A DNA stretch of 64,000 bases from JAAXGX01 sp965221595 (GCA_965221595.1 OZ244900.1:1240001-1304000), one strand, 5' to 3'; positions 34,041 to 43,597 are shown, counted from the first letter of the stretch. Notes: a model not told the origin generated them from the letters alone. Numbers and translations are program-made.

Positions 34041-34656
34041 CGGGGTTGCCTCCTTCGTGCGCGGCCTGCCGCTCGCCGATGAGCCCGCTCATGAACTCGA
34101 GGTCGTTGAGCGCCTCGGTGTGCCAGCGCTGCTTCGCCTGCTGCACGGCGAAACCGACACCGCCGACGAAGAGCCCCACGACGGTCGTGGAGAAGGCCAC
34201 CTGCAGGTTCTCGGCCATCGCCACGATGTCCCCGGCGGCAAGTCCGACCAGCGCCGGTCCCATCGGGATGAGCGTGCCCATCAGGCCGAGCATCGGGCCC
34301 AGCCGGGCCATGGACCGCGCCGCCGCCAGATCCTGCTCGCAACCCGTCTCGAAGTCGGCGAGCGCCTTCTCGCGCTGCGCTGCCGACCGGCCGTGGTCGA
34401 GCAGGCGCCCGATCGCCGGCTTGCAGCGGGGCTCGGGGGGCAGCTCGGCCGCGCGCAGCAGGGCCTCGACGTTGTCGCGGTCGAGCCGGTCGAGCAGGGG
34501 TCGCAACGCGGCTCGAAACCGGAGCCGCGACAGCCAGGCTCCGTAGGTCCGTCCGGCAATCAGCAGCGCGCGGGCGAAGAGTACCAGCAGCAGGACGATG
34601 ACCGGGACCAGCAGCCCCGTCGAGAGCAGATACAACGCGCGTGTCAGCAGTTCCAT
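33997..34656 (-). CDS. hmuU: HmuU-like MotA/TolQ/ExbB proton-channel protein
   Basis: A 219-residue inner-membrane protein. There is an N-terminal transmembrane helix (LLVPVIVLLLVLFARALLI), a cytoplasmic loop of about 90 residues, and two further helices with the family signature LGPMLGLMGTLIPMGPAL and STTVVGLFVGGVGFAVQQ. This is the MotA/TolQ/ExbB fold, which couples the proton gradient to work at the outer membrane or periplasm. It starts four bases after the hmuT-like gene. In hmu operons it pairs with the DUF2149 protein. Confidence 0.85.
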   Translation of the reverse strand: MELLTRALYLLSTGLLVPVIVLLLVLFARALLIAGRTYGAWLSRLRFRAALRPLLDRLDRDNVEALLRAAELPPEPRCKPAIGRLLDHGRSAAQREKALADFETGCEQDLAAARSMARLGPMLGLMGTLIPMGPALVGLAAGDIVAMAENLQVAFSTTVVGLFVGGVGFAVQQAKQRWHTEALNDLEFMSGLIGERQAAHEGGNPDDRQETAAAHRRPA

Positions 34657-34660
34657 GGGC

Positions 34661-35344
34661 TCAGCCGGCCACGCGCCGCAGGCGCCGCCGATGGCTCCAG
34701 TAGCCGACGAGCATACCGAGAACCGCGACCGCAGCAACGACGGCGTGGGGGGCGGCCTCCAGCGCCGCCGTGGTGGTCTGCGCACCCCCCTGCAGGGCGA
34801 ACGCGGTGAGTCCGGCGGCCAGCGCGATCTGCCCGACGTGTACGAGCAGGCGCAGCTCGACCCGCACGTATGGTTCCGGCAGGAGCCGCCGCAGCGCCTC
34901 GCTGCCTGCCAGGCCCGCCACGACGATGGCCAGGCACAGCGCCTGCGCAGTGGCCGCGAAGGACCAGGCCGACGCCGCGTCGAACACCTTCATCTCGAGG
35001 TAGAACAGCGCCGCCAAGGGCACGATGCCGACATGGTACGCCGCCAGTCGCTGGACGCGACGCAGCGGCGCGCCGTGCCGTGCCCGCAGCAGCACCGTGG
35101 CCCCGGCGCAGCCGAGGACCCCGTCGAGCGTCAGCAGGGCCGCCAGCGTCTGCGCGGCGGCGGCGTCCAGACCGCCGATGAACGCGGACAGGCTCTGGCG
35201 CACGACCAGCGGGTGCAGCGCGTAGGCGGCGGCCGCCACCAGCGTGACGGTGAGCAGCCGTCCCCATGCCCGCTCGATGCACGCCGTTGCCAGCAGGAAC
35301 AGGACGACGCCTGTGCCCGCGGCGATGTCGAGCGCCGCCTCCAT
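34661..35344 (-). CDS. hmuT: HmuT-like polytopic membrane protein
   Basis: A 227-residue integral membrane protein with about six hydrophobic segments and very little charge until the C-terminal RRRLRR. No motif of known chemistry is visible. Position between the CobN-like and TolQ-like genes (11- and 4-base gaps) matches HmuT of hmuRSTUV clusters. The gene name therefore rests on context, and function is unknown even there. Confidence 0.65.
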   Translation of the reverse strand: MEAALDIAAGTGVVLFLLATACIERAWGRLLTVTLVAAAAYALHPLVVRQSLSAFIGGLDAAAAQTLAALLTLDGVLGCAGATVLLRARHGAPLRRVQRLAAYHVGIVPLAALFYLEMKVFDAASAWSFAATAQALCLAIVVAGLAGSEALRRLLPEPYVRVELRLLVHVGQIALAAGLTAFALQGGAQTTTAALEAAPHAVVAAVAVLGMLVGYWSHRRRLRRVAG

Positions 35345-35355
35345 GCCTGCCCTCG

Positions 35356-38300
35356 TCAGATCGTGCGCCGCCGCCTGCGCAGCGCGAGGAGCGCGATGAC
35401 GAACAGGGCCGCGGCGACGGCCACGCCCAGCCACGCGGTCCGCGCGCGGCTGGGCCGGTCCACCGGCGCGTCGACCGGTCGCGGCTCCTGCTCCTGCTCC
35501 GCCAGAACCACACTCGCCTCGCTCAGCTCGACGCTCGATGTCAGGGCCTGCTGCAGCTCGCGCCTATAGCTCGCCGCCAGGTCTGCCGGAGCCTGCCCGG
35601 CGATGAACGACGCCAGGGCCGCATTGTCGCAGACGAACCCGCTGCAGCCCGCCTCGAACTCTTCCACTAGGCGGGCGTGCAGCTCCGCCAGCACGGCGAC
35701 CTGCTCCGGCGCGGCGTCCCAGAGGCCCTTGCGCACGGTCTCCAGCATCACCGCGGTCATCTCCTGCAAGGCATACGGGTTCTCGCGTCGGAAGAACGCC
35801 TCGACGCCGAGGTCGTAGCGGTCCTCGACGTACACGTCGTACAGGTCGTTCCAAAGGGCGTCGTCGATCGCGGCCGGCTTCATCACGTTCCAGCCGTAGG
35901 TGTTGCGGAACGTCTCCGCGAACCACTCGGCCGACGAGGCGCCCCCGGCCTGCATCTCGCCGATGTAGGCCGGGTTCAGCAGCGTCGAGCGCGCCTCGGT
36001 CCAGACCGTCTCGTTCAGATCCGTCACGCGCGGGCGCTGGACGTTGCGGAAGTCGTTGAAGTACGCGTCGGCGTCCCGGCCGGTCACATGCCGGACGGCG
36101 AGGCTCAGCCCGCCCATGAACTCGTAGACGTGGTCGAGGCTGAGCGCGCCCCACGTATGGCTCTCGCGCGGCTGCACGACGATCTCCGTGTCCGCGAGCG
36201 CCGCCTCGAAGATGCCCTCCGCGTAGAAGCTCCAGAGCTCGCCCTCGTCGTAGACCGCACCCATGTTGCGCAAGTACCGACCGGCCACCTCGGCGTCGTC
36301 CTCCCAGCGGTCGCCCCGTTCGACCATCTCCATGATGGCGGTCCCGTAGGCGCCGTTCACGCCGCCGAAGACCCGCAGGGTAGAGTAGCGGCGCGCGTCG
36401 GCCGGCGAGAGCCCGCGCTCCTTCATCAGGTCCTCCGCGCGCAGCCGCCCCTCGTGGACGAAATTGGCGTGCGACTCCGCGTCGCGCGCCGCGGCTGCCA
36501 TGGCGACGGCGCGGTTGATCAGCGCGAGGCGCGAGGCGGCCAGATCGCGGAGCTGGCCGGCAGTCTGGACTACGACGTCGATGCGGGGCCGGCCGAGATC
36601 CGCCGCCGGCATCAGGCGCAGATCGGCGACCCGCCCGAACGCGTCCCAGACGGGCTCGACGCCCAGCAGGTAGAAGATCTGCCCGATGGTGGCGCCCTCG
36701 GTGCCGATGAAGTCGCTGGGCCAGAGCGTGAACGCCACTTTTCTGGGATACGTCTCGTGCCGCCGCCGGTGCTCGTCGAGGAGCGTCTCGGCCAGCTGGC
36801 GTCCCACCGCCCACGCCTCCGGCGAGGGGGTCTTCTCGGCGTCGATTGAGAAGAGGTTGCGCCCCGTCGGGACGGCGTCGGGGTTGACGAGGGGGTCGCC
36901 CCCGGGCGTCGGCTCGATGTAGCCGCCGGCGAGGGCTCGCACCACGGTCTCGAGCTCCAGGTCCGTGCTGCTGCGCAGGCCTGCGCGGTGCCGGTCGATG
37001 CCGTTCAGGCTCGCCTCGAGTGTCAGGACCGCGCGGGCGAGCTCCGCGTCGCGGTCGGCGCGCGCCTCCAGCTCGACCTCCGCCGCCCCGACGGCGGCGT
37101 CCAGGCGCCGGTCGAACGCCGGGTCGGCGAGGACCTTGCGCAGGCGACCGGCCGCGGGTGCGTCGACGTCCCGCAACTGGCCGCCCAGCAGCGTGCGGTG
37201 CTCGCGATAGAAGCTCACCGCCGCCAGCGTCCGCTCGATGTCCTCGCTGGCGGCGACCGCCAGGCCGCCGCCGCCCGCTGTGTGCTGCCAGGCCCGCTCG
37301 AACGCTTCGACCTGCGGTCCGTGGAGGGCCAGCGCCAGCCGCTCGGCGGCGAGCCGCTGCTTCTCTTCCTCCACGCGGTCGACGAGTCCCGGATCCTGCA
37401 GCAGGGCGAAGGTGCGCTCGCGGAGCGCCGCGTCCTGCATCGCCTCGAGCAGGGCGAACACGTCCGGGTCCTGGGCGATCTCCAGCGCCTCGGCCATCGG
37501 CGGGATGACGACGGCAATGGTCTTGGCGCGCTCGAGCTGGGTCGGATCGAGGATCTGCGACGTCCGCGCGAACTCCTGCTCCGAGCGCAGCCGCTCGACG
37601 AACTCGACCTTGCGCGGATGCGGCATGATCCGCGCCACGAGATCCTCGAGCTCACCGGCGCGGATCTGCGCTGCGACCGCCTCCGGGCGCTTGCGGGCGC
37701 CCGCGCCCATGGAGATGAAGCCGCGGATGATGTCGTCGTCCGAGGGGCGCCGCGCGGCCGCGCGCCAGGCGTGGGCGTGCTCCAGGTCGGCGTTCGCCAC
37801 GAAGTCGGAGAGCACCGCCCCCGCGTCTTCCCCCGCGACGCGCCGCGCGTAGGCGCTGCGCGCGCGCCGACGATAGCGGCGGTCGAACAGCACCTCGTCC
37901 TCCAGGTCGCCGGCCTCGACCGCTCCCTTGACGGTGTCGATGCGGGCCAGGGCGTAGGCGATGGGGTCGATGGTCATCAGCTCCGCCGTCGAGTCGATCT
38001 CCGCCGCCGTGAAGGCGCTGCCGAGGGTGTAGAGCCCCTGCGTGACCTTCTCGCCGTCGATGGTTTCGACGTGGTTGCTGAGCCGGAACATCTCGTCCGC
38101 CGACCAGGTCGCGGCGGGGTCGAGGCCAAGGTCCACGTGCAGGTTCAACTCTGTCGCCAAGCGTCTGATGGTGCGCGCGTGCTCCGCCCGGACCGGGCCG
38201 TCGGCCGCGTTGCGAAAGCTGTCGAGCCGGTCCCGCAGCGGACGCAGACCCGCGTACAGCCCGCCCTCCATGAAGGGCGGCGTCAGGTGGGTTACCGTGG

Positions 38301-40152
38301 CCGCGTAGGACCGCCGCTTGGCGATGATGCCCTCGCCGACGTTGCTCATGACGTAGACGTAGACGTGCGGGAGCCCGCCGACGAGTGCGTCCGACCAGTC
38401 GAAGGCCGACAGCGCGATCTGCTTCCACGGCGTGAACTCCAGGCTGCCGTGGGTGCCGAAGTGCATGACCGCGTCGGCCTCGAAGGCGTTGCGGGTCCAG
38501 AGGTAGGAGGCCACGTAGGGATGCGGCGGCGCCTTGCGGGCGCCGTGCACCAGCCGGAACGTGTCGTCGCCGACGCCCGGCAGGGGCTGCGGCAGGATGA
38601 CGACGTTGCCGAACTGCACGCGCGCGACGGCCAGCGCGGTCTCTTCGCCCTCACCGACCGTCATGTACTCGCCCGGAGCGGGGCCGTACTGCTCGACGAC
38701 GGCGTCGCGCATGCCCGGCTCGAGATCTGCGGCCAGCCACGCGGCGTAGTCGTCGGCCGGCACCAGCGCCGGATCCCCGGTGGCTACGTAGTCCTCGAAC
38801 GCGCCGCGCGCGTAGGGTCCGAGCACCGGCCCCTTCGTCTGGATCAGCTGCCAGAACTCGTCGTCGGTCGCCGGCAGCCCCTCCACCGTATAGCCGGCGT
38901 CGCGCAGCGCGCGCAGCAGGTTCAGCAGGCTCGGCGCCACCTCCAGGCTGCCGGCGTTCATGGCATTCCTGCCCGGCCCCTTGTAGTAGTAGATGGCCAC
39001 GCGCTTGTCACGGTTGGGCTTCGTCTTCAGCGCCAGCCAGCGCTCCACCAGATCGCAGAACGTGTCGAGGCGCGCCGGCAACGCGTCGAAGATCTCGTAG
39101 CCGTCGGCGTCGGTGAACTGCGCCGCCACCGCGTAGGGCGCCACCCCCCCGTCGAGCTCGGGCAGGACGACGCTCATGGTGAGCATGGCGCCGGCCATGC
39201 CCTGCTGGTCGGTCTGCCAGTCGTCGTGGTTCTGGAACACCGACACGGGCGTCAGCATGGGGATGTCGCGCTCCCGCAGCCAGGCGATCGCCTCGTCGGC
39301 GCGCCCCAGGGTGAGCCGCCCGTGGGGCATCAGCACGACCAGGTCGGGCGCAATCTGCTTCAGAAAATCGAGGCGCTTCTCGACGGCGGCGAGCGGGTAG
39401 ACGTTCCACTGACGGCCCTCGAGGGCCTCGATAAACGCATCGACGTGGTCCCGGTTGGCGTTGAACGGACCGGGCACGCTGGTGAGCAGTGCGATGGTCG
39501 GGGCGCCGGGCTTCGCGAGTCCCTGCGCCGCGTAGTAGGCATCGAATGCCTCGACGGTCTCGAACGTCAGGCCGTCGTCCAGATGGAACAGCACGTCCAT
39601 GGAACGCTCGACCGGAGGCTGCACCGGGTCGGAGCCGAACGACTTGCCGTCGAGCTCCGTGCGGGAGAAGTTGAGCAGCCGGGCGTAGTTCTCGGTGCCG
39701 CCGAACTCGAGGTAGGCGCTGGCCGCGTCGAGCTGCAGGCCGCGCAGGTTGGTGACGTCCAGGGCCGGGTTCGTGGCACCCTGCACGAAGAGGCGCGTAC
39801 CGCGTTGGCCGGCTGCGCGCAGGTGTGCGAGCTGCGTCTCGTCGAGCTGCAAGCCGCGCCCGAACACGTAAACGACCGGATAGTCGGCGGCCCGGTTCAG
39901 GGCCGCCAGGTCCAGCGCCTCGACGCGCACCGCCCCGCTCGGACGCGCGCGCTCGATGCGGGCGAGCTGGAAGCCGGGGAAGTTGACGAAGGCCACCCGC
40001 GTCACCGCGAGATGGCGCTGGTAGGCCGCGAGCCCGCTCCAGAGCACCGCCGCCGCGAGCACCGCCACCGCGATCCGCCGGCGATGGGACCACAGGCCGG
40101 CCAGCCGCCGCCGGACCGGCCCCACCCGTGTCGGTTTCCTATCGGCAGTCAT
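35356..40152 (-). CDS. hmuS: HmuS-like CobN-family chelatase, membrane anchored
   Basis: A 1598-residue relative of CobN, the large subunit of cobalt and magnesium chelatases. An N-terminal membrane helix (RRIAVAVLAAAVLWSGLAAY, about 27-46) puts the body in the periplasm. A C-terminal helix followed by RRRRRTI anchors the other end. The chelatase core includes MHFGTHGSLEFTPWKQ, YVYVMSNVGEG and FGGVNGAYGTAIMEM. A helix-rich insertion of about 250 residues (roughly 880-1130) makes it longer than CobN (about 1250). HmuS proteins are reported to remove iron from haem. Whether this copy dechelates haem or handles another tetrapyrrole is unknown, and no cobalamin genes are present. Confidence 0.82.
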   Translation of the reverse strand: MTADRKPTRVGPVRRRLAGLWSHRRRIAVAVLAAAVLWSGLAAYQRHLAVTRVAFVNFPGFQLARIERARPSGAVRVEALDLAALNRAADYPVVYVFGRGLQLDETQLAHLRAAGQRGTRLFVQGATNPALDVTNLRGLQLDAASAYLEFGGTENYARLLNFSRTELDGKSFGSDPVQPPVERSMDVLFHLDDGLTFETVEAFDAYYAAQGLAKPGAPTIALLTSVPGPFNANRDHVDAFIEALEGRQWNVYPLAAVEKRLDFLKQIAPDLVVLMPHGRLTLGRADEAIAWLRERDIPMLTPVSVFQNHDDWQTDQQGMAGAMLTMSVVLPELDGGVAPYAVAAQFTDADGYEIFDALPARLDTFCDLVERWLALKTKPNRDKRVAIYYYKGPGRNAMNAGSLEVAPSLLNLLRALRDAGYTVEGLPATDDEFWQLIQTKGPVLGPYARGAFEDYVATGDPALVPADDYAAWLAADLEPGMRDAVVEQYGPAPGEYMTVGEGEETALAVARVQFGNVVILPQPLPGVGDDTFRLVHGARKAPPHPYVASYLWTRNAFEADAVMHFGTHGSLEFTPWKQIALSAFDWSDALVGGLPHVYVYVMSNVGEGIIAKRRSYAATVTHLTPPFMEGGLYAGLRPLRDRLDSFRNAADGPVRAEHARTIRRLATELNLHVDLGLDPAATWSADEMFRLSNHVETIDGEKVTQGLYTLGSAFTAAEIDSTAELMTIDPIAYALARIDTVKGAVEAGDLEDEVLFDRRYRRRARSAYARRVAGEDAGAVLSDFVANADLEHAHAWRAAARRPSDDDIIRGFISMGAGARKRPEAVAAQIRAGELEDLVARIMPHPRKVEFVERLRSEQEFARTSQILDPTQLERAKTIAVVIPPMAEALEIAQDPDVFALLEAMQDAALRERTFALLQDPGLVDRVEEEKQRLAAERLALALHGPQVEAFERAWQHTAGGGGLAVAASEDIERTLAAVSFYREHRTLLGGQLRDVDAPAAGRLRKVLADPAFDRRLDAAVGAAEVELEARADRDAELARAVLTLEASLNGIDRHRAGLRSSTDLELETVVRALAGGYIEPTPGGDPLVNPDAVPTGRNLFSIDAEKTPSPEAWAVGRQLAETLLDEHRRRHETYPRKVAFTLWPSDFIGTEGATIGQIFYLLGVEPVWDAFGRVADLRLMPAADLGRPRIDVVVQTAGQLRDLAASRLALINRAVAMAAAARDAESHANFVHEGRLRAEDLMKERGLSPADARRYSTLRVFGGVNGAYGTAIMEMVERGDRWEDDAEVAGRYLRNMGAVYDEGELWSFYAEGIFEAALADTEIVVQPRESHTWGALSLDHVYEFMGGLSLAVRHVTGRDADAYFNDFRNVQRPRVTDLNETVWTEARSTLLNPAYIGEMQAGGASSAEWFAETFRNTYGWNVMKPAAIDDALWNDLYDVYVEDRYDLGVEAFFRRENPYALQEMTAVMLETVRKGLWDAAPEQVAVLAELHARLVEEFEAGCSGFVCDNAALASFIAGQAPADLAASYRRELQQALTSSVELSEASVVLAEQEQEPRPVDAPVDRPSRARTAWLGVAVAAALFVIALLALRRRRRTI

Positions 40153-40171
40153 CGAGATTCCCCTCCAGCTT

Positions 40172-40262
40172 TGGACGGGGCAGCGCCCCGACCCCCCCCC
40201 GCGTCCCCTTGCGGGGACCCATTCGCCCCGCGCCGCTCCCGCCGGACGCGCCCTGCGCGCCC
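40172..40262 (-). repeat. dispersed GC-rich repeat, copy B
   Basis: Inverted relative to copy A. The core on the plus strand includes TTGCGGGGACCCATTC and GCCCCGCGCCGCTCCCGCC. Stems visible are CGGGGCAGCGCCCCG (40177-40191) and GTCCCC-TTGC-GGGGAC (40203-40218), separated by a run of ten C. It occupies the gap between the TonB receptor gene and the hmuS-like gene, where it could act as an intercistronic processing or attenuation element. Confidence 0.72.
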
Positions 40263-40295
40263 GGCGTAGTCTGCATGGTTCTGCGGCGCAGACTC

Positions 40296-42749
40296 CTAGA
40301 ACGGCGTGACCGTCAGGCTCACCGAGACGAGGCGCCCGAGCGTCGGGCTCGCCGCGGTCTCCTGGTAGTCCGCGTCCATCACGTTCAGGACGTGCACGCC
40401 CACCCGCAGGTCGTTGTTCGGGTGCAGGTAGAGCGCGAGGTCGGTGCGGGCGTACTCGTCGAGCAACACCGGGATGCCCTGCGAGCTCTGCGTGCGCGCG
40501 CCGACCCAGCGCTGGTCGAACGAACCCGTCAGGCGCCACGACCCCCACTCCGCGCCCAGCTGGAGTCCCGCGTTGACCTTGTGGTTCGGCACGAGTCCCA
40601 GCGCGTTGCCGGTGGCGCGGTCTTCGCTGTCCGTGTACGAGTAGTTCGCGTAATAGCCCAGCCAGGAGGTCGCGTCGCCGTTCGCCACCAGTTCCAGGCC
40701 GGTCGAGCGTGCCTCGGCCACGTTGATCCAGTTGAAGTGGTCGCGCTGCGGCGAGATCACGAGCTGGATGAGGTCGGTCATGTCGTTGTGGAAGACGTTC
40801 ACTTCCGTCCGCAACGCGCGGCTGACCTCGTGCTGGACCCCGGCGTCGAACGACGTGATGTGCTCGGGCTCCAGGTCCGGGTTCGGCAGTCCGGGAATGG
40901 GTCCGTGGAAGACGACGTTGCCGAACAGCTCGAACAGACTCGGCGCGCGGAAGGCGCGGCCGGCGGACATGCGCACCCGCGTCGTCGGTGCCAGGGCGTA
41001 CAGCAGCGAAACCTTGGGCGAGCCGACAGACCCGAACACCGAGTGGTGATCGTAGCGCAGGCCGGGGACCAGCCGCAGTTGGTCGGTCAACACCCACTCG
41101 TCCTGGACGTACGCGGAGAAGATGTCGAACTGCTCCTGCTGCCCCTGCGACAGGGGGAAGACGGTGCCGATCGCCGGGTCGCGCACCAGCGTGACGGTCG
41201 GGTTGGGCACGCCGCCGGCCGCCATGCCGGCCTGTATGCCCGCCGCTATCCCGGCGAGCATCGCGTCCGAGCCGAGCAGGTTCGAGCCGCCCGTGATGGT
41301 GCTGTCACCGAACGCGCCGTGCTCGCGCGTGTAGCTCGCCCCGAAGATTACGGTGTGATCGAGGTTCGGGGCCCAGGTGAGCTGCGGTTCGACGAGCACG
41401 CTGTAGAAGTCGGTGTCCTGCCCGGTGAGCGCTGCGAACGGGAAGGTGCCGTGCGTGACCGACTCGATGACGGCGGGTCCGGGCGGGTCGACGATGGTCG
41501 TCTGCCGCGTCGGCGTGAGGGTGAAGTTCTCCTGGAAGAGACGCTGGGTCGAGTAGCGGTAGCTCGTCCGGACCTGCGCCGAGAGCGCGCCGGTCCCGCC
41601 GTAGCGGAGGATGCCCCCGAGGTTGATCGCGGTGTCCCGCTTGTGCTCCTCGACGGCGACCGGCAGCCGGGTTGACAGGTCGAGGCCCGTTTCGTAGCGG
41701 GAGATGCGCGGCAGCAGCGTGACGCGCCAAGCGTCGGAGACGGCGAAGTCGATCCGGCCCATCGTCCGCACGTCCTCGTACCCGACGTTGCGCAACGGGA
41801 CTGCCTGCGCCTGGAGGCCGCCGTCGGCGCCGACGACGGGCACGTCGCGGCTGTCGCGGTTGTACACGTTGTCGATCCGGCGGCGATCCGCCGTGAAGGA
41901 ATAGGCGACGGGTCCGGATTCCCCGCGCACCGATGTACCGAGCTGGTAGTAGCCGGCCGAGCCGCCGCTGGCGAAGAAGTCGGCGGCCGGCGGCCCCTCG
42001 CCGGGCCGGGTGATGGCGTTGATCGCGCCTGAGAAGGCGTTGGCGCCGTAGAGGCTCGAGAACGGTCCGCGGACCACCTCGGCGCGCTCCACCGATTCGA
42101 TCGGCACGAGGCTCAGGCCGGCCAGGCTGCCGTGGCCCAGGTCGTTGGCCGGCAGCCCGTCCACCAGAAACAGGGCCCGCTTGGTGCCGGGGACGCCGCG
42201 CAGAATGAGCGACGAGTTGGCGCGGGCAGCCATGCCGGAGGTCTCTGCCAGGTCGAGCGCGGGCGTCCGGCGCAGCAGGTCCTGCAGGTTGCGCGCCGAC
42301 GACGCCGCGATGGCCTCGGCGTCGAGAATCGTGACGCTGGCCGCGACCTCGCTGACCGCCCGTTCGGTCAGCGTCGCCGTCACGACGACGCTTTCCTCGA
42401 ACTGCAGCACCGCGAGCCGCAGGTCGAGCAGTACAGGTTGTCCGGCCGCCACCGTCACCGGCAGCGCGAGCTCCGCGAAGGCCTGCCGCGTCACGGTCAG
42501 CTGGTACGCGCCGACGGGGACGCCGTCGATAACGAACGTGCCGTCGGCGCCGGTGGTGGCCGACAGCGCGGTGCCTTCCAGCGCCACGAGTGCGGCCGGC
42601 AGCGGTACGCCGCCGTCCTCGGCCGCGACCGTGCCCTGGATGGACCCGGTTTCCTGGAACCCAAAGGCCGGCACTGGATGCAGCGGTCCGGCGGTTGCCG
42701 CGGCACCCAGGACAAGGGCCGCGGCTGCAGCGTGGCGACGAATACGCAT
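40296..42749 (-). CDS. TonB-dependent outer-membrane receptor (HmuR/BtuB-like)
   Basis: An 817-residue receptor. After the signal peptide there is a carboxypeptidase-regulatory-like domain (GSIQGTVAAEDGGVPLPAAL), then the TonB box region EESVVVTAT. The plug domain has LQDLLRRTPALDLAET, RGVPGTKRALFLVDGLPAND and VRGPFSSLYGANAFSGAIN. A 22-strand barrel ends in aromatic TVTPF. The barrel segment RAPSLFELFGN is typical of BtuB/FepA relatives. It heads the hmuSTUV-like genes, so haem or a tetrapyrrole is the favoured ligand. The ATG at 42749 has a GGAGGA site. No cobalamin riboswitch lies upstream. Confidence 0.9.
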   Translation of the reverse strand: MRIRRHAAAAALVLGAAATAGPLHPVPAFGFQETGSIQGTVAAEDGGVPLPAALVALEGTALSATTGADGTFVIDGVPVGAYQLTVTRQAFAELALPVTVAAGQPVLLDLRLAVLQFEESVVVTATLTERAVSEVAASVTILDAEAIAASSARNLQDLLRRTPALDLAETSGMAARANSSLILRGVPGTKRALFLVDGLPANDLGHGSLAGLSLVPIESVERAEVVRGPFSSLYGANAFSGAINAITRPGEGPPAADFFASGGSAGYYQLGTSVRGESGPVAYSFTADRRRIDNVYNRDSRDVPVVGADGGLQAQAVPLRNVGYEDVRTMGRIDFAVSDAWRVTLLPRISRYETGLDLSTRLPVAVEEHKRDTAINLGGILRYGGTGALSAQVRTSYRYSTQRLFQENFTLTPTRQTTIVDPPGPAVIESVTHGTFPFAALTGQDTDFYSVLVEPQLTWAPNLDHTVIFGASYTREHGAFGDSTITGGSNLLGSDAMLAGIAAGIQAGMAAGGVPNPTVTLVRDPAIGTVFPLSQGQQEQFDIFSAYVQDEWVLTDQLRLVPGLRYDHHSVFGSVGSPKVSLLYALAPTTRVRMSAGRAFRAPSLFELFGNVVFHGPIPGLPNPDLEPEHITSFDAGVQHEVSRALRTEVNVFHNDMTDLIQLVISPQRDHFNWINVAEARSTGLELVANGDATSWLGYYANYSYTDSEDRATGNALGLVPNHKVNAGLQLGAEWGSWRLTGSFDQRWVGARTQSSQGIPVLLDEYARTDLALYLHPNNDLRVGVHVLNVMDADYQETAASPTLGRLVSVSLTVTPF

Positions 42750-42878
42750 GGAACACTTCCTCCCACGGCCGCCGCGCGCGCGACGGCCGAACTCCAACCG
42801 CTATCAACGCTTTCGGATGGTCGGCGTCTCGGTCGATCCCGGTGGAGCGGCCGAACCGCCGACGCCCTTGGGGAGGTG

Positions 42879-43163
42879 CTAAGCGGGCGGTCCGCGAGTT
42901 GCCTGGGTGGCGCGCCCGGCGTTGCAACCGCTCTGCCGGCGGCCCGCCGCGGCGGCCAGGGCCGCCAGGTCAGGAGCAGCGGTCCCGGTCGCGGTCGTCG
43001 TCGTCGCGGGAGAGTGCTGCTGGAGGCAGCAGACTATGCAGTGGTCACCGTGGCCGCCGGCATGCCCATCATCATGTCCATGAGAGACGGCGACGAAGCC
43101 GGCCGACAGCAGCGCGCACGCCACCACCGCCGCAAGAGCCGTCGGCCGACTCGACTTGATCAT
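42879..43163 (-). CDS. small secreted His/Cys protein with RGPPA terminus (1)
   Basis: A 94-residue exported protein. Signal: LAAVVACALLSAGFVAVS. The mature start is His-rich (HGHDDGHAGGHGDHCIVCC), with a CxxCC pair and a further QQH. A Thr/Ala-rich stretch leads to the C-terminus TRGPPA. It looks like a periplasmic metal-binding polypeptide. It is the gene just before the TonB receptor on the minus strand and has three relatives within 5 kb with the same plan. Possible relation to DUF2946; function unknown. Confidence 0.72.
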   Translation of the reverse strand: MIKSSRPTALAAVVACALLSAGFVAVSHGHDDGHAGGHGDHCIVCCLQQHSPATTTTATGTAAPDLAALAAAAGRRQSGCNAGRATQATRGPPA

Positions 43164-43309
43164 GGTCTTCTGCGTATGCCTGTCACGTGCAGGCGTCGAT
43201 TGCGGAGCACGAAGGCACGACCCGGTGCCAGTTGCCCGTACCGGCACAGCGATTCCGAGCAGCGAACGATGCGTGCGAGTACGGGCGTCGCGGGGATACG
43301 ACGGGGAGG

Positions 43310-43588
43310 CTAGGCGGGCGGTCCGCGCGTGGGACAGATGCCGATGGCCACGCCCTGTTCGCGGTGCGCGGCGGGGGACCCGACCGCGTGGGCGACGAGA
43401 GCCGGTGCGGACGGTGCGGGTGCTGCGTCGAACACCACGCCCGACAGGTGCCGGAAGTGGCACGCATCGCAGTCGACGTGGCCGGCGGCCTGCACGTCGG
43501 CCTCGTGCGCATGGAGCGCGAGGCCGGCCGGCACGAGGACGAGCGCCGCGCACGCGATGAGCAGCGCCGCCCGTTGCTTCGACAGCAT
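43310..43588 (-). CDS. small secreted His/Cys protein with RGPPA terminus (2)
   Basis: A 92-residue exported protein. Signal: AALLIACAALVLVPAGLA. The mature start is HAHEADVQAAGHVDCDACHF, with C-x2-C-H followed by RHL, then an Ala/Pro stretch, a single Cys in GICP, and a C-terminal TRGPPA. CDACH could in principle take haem c, but relatives lack the His, so metal binding is preferred. The ATG at 43588 follows a TTGACT/TTCAAT promoter by nine bases, making this the first gene of the receptor-hmuSTUV operon. Confidence 0.72.
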   Translation of the reverse strand: MLSKQRAALLIACAALVLVPAGLALHAHEADVQAAGHVDCDACHFRHLSGVVFDAAPAPSAPALVAHAVGSPAAHREQGVAIGICPTRGPPA

Positions 43589-43597
43589 TACCTGCGT

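Noticed and set aside
35356..41097. Long minus-strand frame extending well beyond the CobN-like start into the receptor gene
   Set aside because: The extension past 40152 overlaps the receptor coding sequence and the repeat and has no homology. The membrane-anchor start at 40152 is sufficient.
42750..42878. Possible cobalamin riboswitch before the TonB receptor next to a CobN-like gene
   Set aside because: The 129-base gap lacks a recognisable B12-box and conserved riboswitch core and is too short.
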